NCBI GenBank assembly: GCA_033065855.1
Contig: JAVXUO010000385.1
Coordinates: 434,001-498,000 of the forward strand
DNA from: Escallonia rubra
Taxonomy: Eukaryota > Streptophyta > Magnoliopsida > Escalloniales > Escalloniaceae
Length of the DNA: 64,000 nucleotides
Direction of reading: 5' to 3'
Positions 58,104 through 64,000 of the stretch are shown in pieces; positions within the stretch are counted from its first letter, which is position 1; each line of letters starts with the position of its first letter. The notes under the pieces were generated by a model. It was given only the letters and a program-made list of their open reading frames with translations, was not told the DNA's origin and ran no database searches. The translations under genes were made by a program, and so were the position numbers.

Positions 58104-59090
58104 ATAAAAGATTATATCATTAAACTCTCGGAGTTTAATGATAAATTACAATTTAAGACACTGTTTTTTTACAAAATGGGCACCTATATTCGAAATGTGA
58201 AAAGATTGTATCAGATTCTTCTAACGTTAGAGTTCCAATGTCTCTACCTAATGATTTTGATTAACACGGCCATTATATATATTCCAAAAAATAATACTAC
58301 CCTTAAAATTTTAACTAAATACATAAAAATATGTATAAGTACCAATACCCCCCCCCCCCCCCCTTTCCCCCTGCCCAAATCACACCAAAACTGCCCTCAG
58401 CAACCACCACCAACCATCGCTTACTCTACCTCATTCTCCTATAGCACCATTGACAACAACCACCACCCTCCTCCACCGATGGTGTTGCCCTCAACTCGTA
58501 GTGGGGTTGTTTGTGACCTCCCAAGCCTGTCTGATGGAGAAGGACTTGTCGGAGATGGAGCAATAGTAGGTCTTACCTCTACTGATGGTGGCGCCGACAA
58601 CTGTGGTGGTGGTAGAATTCTCATAATCGATGGTAATGGATATGTGCACACACACTCACGCATCAACACGCATGTATAACGTTTTGTAGTGTGAATGTGC
58701 GCGCGCTCGCGCGTGTTTGATGCATGTGTGTTTGATAGTGCCATTTTTTTGTGTATGTGCGTGTGCATGCAGATTTATGTGAGTGCATGCATTTGTGTGC
58801 GAGCTATATATTGCTGGTGGTCATGTCAATTGTGGTGGTGTCGTGGTGATTTGTTTGTATGGTGTTCCTCCAATGCTACGTGGGAGTTGAGCGAAGGACT
58901 AAGAATTACAAAGTGAGAGGAAAGGGAAGGGAAGGGAGGATGGCAAGCATATCTTTTCAACATGAATTCTAAGGTGATTTGTATTTCGTTTTGTCAAAAG
59001 ACACGATTGCTATTATGACAAACCACAGTCTTTGACTGTAATTTATCCTTAAACTCAGAGAGTTTATTAATATTATATCATTATTATAAA
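58104..59090. mobile_element. ~1-kb element with ~60-bp inverted ends and GTGG/CACC-rich interior
   Basis: The left end (about 58104-58163) and right end (about 59021-59090) are inverted relatives: both read ATTATATCATTA or ATGATATAATATTAA, then AAACTCTC(G/T)GAGTTTA and GATAAATTACA. The interior has a C-run near 58349 and CACC/GGTGG simple sequence. A relative of the right end lies at 21640-21715. There is no transposase. Target duplication not resolved. Confidence 0.65.
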
Positions 59091-59256
59091 GTGGAGGGAA
59101 TATGTAAGATTAATTAGTGTATACTTAAAAGGAAGATACCAAATGGTTTTTTTTCTTTTCACTTTGATACAAGTATATGAATAAATTTTGGTGAAGGAAA
59201 AGAAAAGCATACTGATAGATGTTCTTTTTCATTCCTCAACTATCGTTAATTGTTGC

Positions 59257-60359
59257 TATATAAAACCTGTGCCACCTTTTGACTCAGTTCCATCATTATA
59301 GTATTAGCAGCACTGGACCTAACACTATGAAGGAAGCAAAATCCCTATCTCTTTTTGAATGCCAGGCTCGCATCCCAGTCTACCAAGACTGGGTAAGTGA
59401 TAGCCTGCGACCAGGGGCGGATCCAGGATGTGCATTCAGGGGGGACCAAACATGCGTACATGGTTATTGAATTTGTATAGCATAGAAAAAATCACCGACT
59501 TCATCAAATGTTGCATATTACTAAGAAAAAAAATAAAGTGCATGAGCATTAGAATTTTTCACCTAGTGCACTAAAAAAAAAAAAACGTGGAGCTTTCAAA
59601 TACTTTATGAAATATATAACTAGTTCCAAATTTAAAGTTCATCTTACTCATCTTTTCAATTAGTTATGAAAGAAAATTATACTATATTGAATTAAAAAGT
59701 CTCTTCAATACAGTTTTAGCAACAAATATTTCGACTTTGCATAAGATAGTGTATTTAGCTTGTGGCATGTATAGTATACCAACATATTTTTTTAGCGGTT
59801 TAAAAAGAGACTTTAATGACCTTTAAAAAGAAGAATAAAGCAAAATATCTTATATGTATATTTCATTCAATCAATGGCATTCTTGTAATAGTAGAGAGTA
59901 TTAAGTCTAAGAATAAAGATGGATTACACAAATTTACCCGGGCGCCCCTTACTTTTGCTTTTTTAATGTCATGAGTGAGGCTTGTATGGTAACTTCCTAT
60001 AAGACCCATCTTCTTCCTCTATTCCTCTCCTCTCCATATCCAGTTCTGCTACTCCATAAATCTGACCGAATGGTTTGAACAAAGCTTATTCATTTCAAGA
60101 ATTGGGGGTGGCCATGCCCCCCCCCCCCCCCCCCGGTCCTACAGGAGATCCACCCCTGCCTGCGACGTTAGGGATTATCAGATATGATGGAACCTTTTGT
60201 GGAGTCGTCAGTAGGTCGTATCTATTTCTGTTTCCTTTGCTTCTGTCGTGTACTTCCTTTGTTTATTTTCTATAAAGCCTTTAGGCTGCGAACTCTCTAT
60301 TCTTTGTAACCTTTATTTTATTAATGCAATTCTCTTATTACAAAAAAAAAAAAAAAAAA
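59257..60359 (+). mobile_element. Poly(A)-tailed non-LTR-type element, 3' part, interrupted by a hAT-type element
   Basis: The 3' end TTAATGCAATTCTCTTATTA followed by an A-run (60341-60359) matches the tail of the element at 39635-43912, so it is the third member of that family here. The 5' limit is uncertain. The sequence continues on both sides of the 59412-60158 insertion. No reverse transcriptase frame is present. Confidence 0.5.
59412..60158. mobile_element. Non-autonomous hAT-type element, 747 bp
   Basis: The left end CAGGGGCGGATCC and the reverse complement of the right end, CAGGGGTGGATC, are inverted. A perfect 8-bp target duplication CCTGCGAC flanks it (59404-59411 and 60159-60166). 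A C-run sits near 60117-60134. There is no transposase; AT-rich interior. Confidence 0.9.
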
Positions 60360-63300
60360 GAATTGTAATATCTTCCTTCAACTAAGCCAGAATCCAAAAA
60401 AAAATTCGATGGCAACGGCGGCATGCATGATTTGGAAGGTTATAATGCAACAATTATTCTTCGTCAAGAGTTTGTTTCTCACATAGAATAATGAGGAAGT
60501 AAGCATTTATTTCGAAGGGCACACTTACTCTGACGAATGGAACGAAGAAAGAAAAAGTGCAGCTAAAGAATTGCCCCACAAAGAAAACCATTAACTCAGT
60601 TTGTCCACTTTGAAGCTGTCACCTTTAGACACTGATCACATGGTTGAACTTGAACTTGTCAAAACTTAAGATTTTATTATGCAAGAAGCTCTAGTCAAAG
60701 TTAATAGCAGCCCAATTTATTGTGTCTGCATCTCGAATTGTCAAAGATATGAATCTTTGAACTGATTCACATAACGTTGGCAACCACGGTTTGGCCACGG
60801 AAGTTTGTAACCAATGATTCTGCCTTGTTATTAGTGTTATCACGCACCATAATGTGATAACGAGCGCACTCTAACTCATAATTGACTTATACAATAGGTT
60901 AGCGGATGTTCAGTATCGTTCTATCTGCAGTATAGATTGACGACTACTGACCGAGTCCTAACGATTAGCTTACTCTGTTGGAAAAAGCCGCATACCGGCA
61001 TATGTGGATCAAATTGTTCCTTCTTTGCACGATTTTTTCGTCGTCTTGAGCCCGGTTTTTCGCCCTCCCTAGGGTTGGTAGTTGTGGTGGGCTCCTAATG
61101 GCCTGGTTTTCTTTTTGTGTGATGTCACTAAGTTTGTTTGCGTTAGCCTGTTTGAATTTGTATAACTCTGTTCGTTCGCTAATATACATGTTGGTAAGGT
61201 TTTTGCCTATTGCCAAAACATAGAAGAATCGTTGGGGACTATTTATCTCATAGACTCTCATTCTCTCAGAAATAAGGATTACGAAAACAGTCGCTATTTT
61301 TAAGTTTGAGACAATTATAGTTGTGCAGATTCAACATTATTGTCAAAAGAGTAATTTAGAGGTAGGCCTGATTTTTCAGAAGAGGAATACAGAGGTAGCC
61401 TTATTTTTGGTATCTAAGCATATCATTACAAATTCATCTAAAAGGAAAAGGTATAGTCTTCTCAAATTGTACCGAGTATCTTCTTAACATCGCGCATATT
61501 TGGTTGATACTTTGCAGCTCCAAAAAAGATTTGACAACTCGAGAAGAACACGTGGAATTGTACACCTAATGCAAACTCAATCTTTGGATTTCTAAAGCTC
61601 GCACGTTAAGTGATTTTGTCTTAATTTATGGTTTTCATGTTCACATCCAAGAAATAACGTGATTAACGCATTGATTGTTCAATTTGTAGCAATCTCGAAG
61701 AAGCTATGAACATCTCTTTATCGCCTCCTTCCGCCTTTAGCGAAACAAGTTTTTCTTATTCGGAAAAAAAAAATTAGTATTTGAAAATATTTATAGTACA
61801 ACATATCAGATATGCTATTCGTAAAGCTCGCATGTAAAGTTAGTTGACTAGCACTTGACAAGTCAGTGAAAGTAAAGCAAGCATGTTATATTCATTTGAA
61901 TACCTTTTGATAACTTGTTAAAAGTTACAAGGGAGATAGACAGACAGTACTACTTAATTAGAGATGGAACAATTTGCAACAATTATTTATATGCAATTGG
62001 TTGGGCATACACCACTCAAGTGGCCTGACTAGCTCACATTTAATACGCAACAATGTGCTTGTAGGACCTCCCTCAAAACATAGATTTTCTAATACATCCA
62101 TAAAGTGAGTCTATTCTGCTTTACGTCGTCATATTTTATTATATACTTAACGGTTTTAGATTGTTGAAACTATTAGTTCTGTACTACTCGAGATTTTCGC
62201 TACGAGGGTCAACAAGAAGAAGTCGTCATCGTTTTTTACATGTGTAGAGACCTGTGGCCATTGCCCGTTGCTCATATTATGCCATTTTCATCAAGTAAAT
62301 GAGCAAATGAGTCTTGTAACTTATTGCGGGAAGAAAATTAATAAAATCTAGGCGAAGAAAATGCAATGTATAATTAATGGATTCGACTCGTGAGGCCTTG
62401 CCACGGGTAAAAATTGTGTAGGTATCGCCTGCCCTAATACAAATTGACAATCTCTTCACCGATTTTTTTTTCCTGCTCCCTTTCTTTTTATTTCATTTCT
62501 TCGTCTTTTCTTTTTCCACCATCACCATTATCAACTACTGTTATCACCGCTGCATCACCAATATTTCTGCCATCGGCACCGACATTCTCGCTGCTGCAGA
62601 TTTGCAGAAGAATCAATCAATCTTTAAAAGTTTCATATCTACTTAATTTGCCCACACGGTCCATCACCAAAAATGCCAACCACCACCGGGATTCTTCATC
62701 TCATCTAAATCTAAACACATAATCTGCTATGCTTGTATATTGATCTGTATGTAAATTGAAAAAGAGCAGTAAATATACACGTATATAGATACATATATGT
62801 TTTCGTGCGGCCACCATGGCAGGGGGCGTGCAATTTGAAGGCAAGCTTTGAGTGTTTTCAAGTCTTTCTTCAATTTCTTCAAATGCACCAACCCTTTTGT
62901 TGTTTCAAGCATCCAAAATTGGGTGCTGAATTTGGATGAAAAATTATACCAGCTTCTGAGGAAGAAGATGAGAATCAAGTCCATATATCAATGGAAGGGA
63001 AAGGTATGTCCTGTATTGAAATTTTAGAAGTCTGTACGCAAAATACACACAAAATACACAGAATTATACCGGAAAGATTAGTTGTTACAAATCTAAAAAT
63101 TTGCATTGACATGTAACATTTGAAGGCCAATGCAGTAAAAATATTCACCCCCTAACCTGGATTGGCTTAAGAGAGATTATCCCTGACACAAATTTCAGTC
63201 TTCCTAAATGTGATTCTTATGTTACATCAGCTAATTAAAGTTTGACAACGCTATTGTATTGCAGGTAGTCACTCAACATTTGAGATCAATTATTATGTCA

Positions 63301-63770
63301 AAGAATACAACCCATAGCGAAGGCCCTTATCCGTCGCCAGCTACACCCACCTGCCAAGGACATCATGTATCAACCCTCTTAACATTTGGCTTTAACTCGA
63401 AGTGCTTGTGTTTAAAATTTCATGATTCAACCGGCCTTTCATCATAAATATCCGAACAAAAATTTCAAGGGAGCATAGGGATTAGTACCAGTCAACATTC
63501 AAGGAACCCTACCCCCACTGCCACAGACTTCAAAAGATAACTTGCAGAGCTTTTATATGGGACAGGAACCAGCTGGACTGGCCATTGAAAGACACCACCA
63601 GCAAACATATGATTGCATGTACCGACTCTCAGCCATAAGTTTAACTCGTTCCTGACTTCCTGTCAAAATTCATGGTTCATTATAATTACCTTCCAATTTA
63701 ATGCTGATACCCATTTAACTACACTGCCCACAGTAGCCACAGCAAACAGAGGAGAAAAGACAATTCTTGG
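60360..63770. other. Intergenic DNA, no gene recognised
   Basis: AT-rich with scattered short frames. Nothing recognisable was found at the protein level. A possible plus-strand exon-like stretch (62920-63002) ends at a donor-like AAAG|GTATGT, with an acceptor-like TTGCAG at 63265, but the predicted peptides match nothing I know. Confidence 0.35.
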
Positions 63771-64000
63771 CCACGTTCGTTCACGGTATTCGTTTTTCGA
63801 TTTTGATATACGTTCCTTTACTTTTATTATTTTTATCAAAAATATTTTAACTATTTTTTTCTTATATTGAATTAAATTTGAATAAAAAAAACTAAAAACA
63901 CCTTGAAGATGTTTTTAATTTTTTGTGACTATTTAAATAATTTTATCCAAAACAAAAACAAAAAATGATAAAAATACGTAAAAAAAAAAAAAAAAAATCT
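63770..64000. mobile_element. Partial copy of the GGCC-ended MITE family, cut by the window edge
   Basis: It begins GGCCACGTTCGTTCACGGTA and TTCGTTTTTCG, like the left end at 45758. The small internal palindrome (AACACCTTGAAGATGTTT) and the following TTTTATCCAAAAC (inverted relative of GTTTTGGATAAAA at 45851) are shared. It ends in an A-run at the window edge. Confidence 0.6.

Noticed and set aside
58176-58679. Plus-strand frame of 167 aa
   Set aside because: Its composition is explained by the C-run and CACC/GGTGG simple sequence of the inverted-repeat element.

Overview
This is nuclear DNA from a flowering plant, almost certainly a eudicot. The evidence is the intron-split plant genes (VPS26, a yippee-like zinc protein, a plant-type RRM protein, a BCS1/ASD-type AAA-ATPase), AT-rich intergenic DNA and a dense load of plant transposon families. 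The species cannot be named from the sequence alone. All gene models were built by reading splice sites and codon phase by eye; no search or alignment was run.

Five genes can be supported. (1) On the minus strand, 4024-14706, lies a six-exon gene for a 242-aa single-RRM protein of the nuclear-speckle RNA-binding (NSR-like) type. Its 7.8-kb first intron holds an array of three ~1.3-kb repeats with inverted arms. (2) On the plus strand, 21108-22493, lies a two-exon yippee-like gene (105 aa). (3) On the minus strand, 27685-27930, lies a possible small secreted peptide (81 aa, unrecognised). (4) On the minus strand, 31027-38209, lies an eleven-exon VPS26 retromer subunit gene (301 aa). (5) On the minus strand, 53212-54690, lies an intronless AAA-ATPase gene (492 aa). 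These are unrelated housekeeping or signalling genes and do not form a cluster with a joint function.

Between the genes the DNA is mostly mobile elements. At 16.7-18.8 kb there is a Copia-like LTR remnant split by a hAT-type element with an 8-bp target duplication. At 24.0-27.4 kb a non-LTR-like insertion holds a nested 2.1-kb element with inverted ends. At 39.6-43.9 kb a poly(A)-tailed insertion carries both a whole-looking TRIM (39670-40169, duplication AGTCT) and a 2.5-kb solo LTR (41067-43586, duplication CTCTT) full of GC-rich tandem repeats. From 46.4 to 53.4 kb, about 3 kb covering the 3' end and downstream flank of the AAA-ATPase gene is tandemly duplicated, leaving a C-terminal gene fragment at 50132-50440. 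One copy later took a poly(A)-type insertion with a 15-bp duplication. From 55 to 64 kb there is AT-rich intergenic DNA with a Stowaway-like MITE, a ~1-kb inverted-repeat element, and a second hAT-type element (59412-60158) inside a poly(A)-tailed element.

The left edge (about 600-1160) looks like transferred mitochondrial DNA, because it contains a group II intron domain V. No convincing new multi-gene system is present. The points most worth a second look are the intron array with foldback arms, the 38-bp perfect hairpin at 20015-20101, the partial exon duplication in VPS26, the AAA-ATPase tail duplication and the nested insertion locus.
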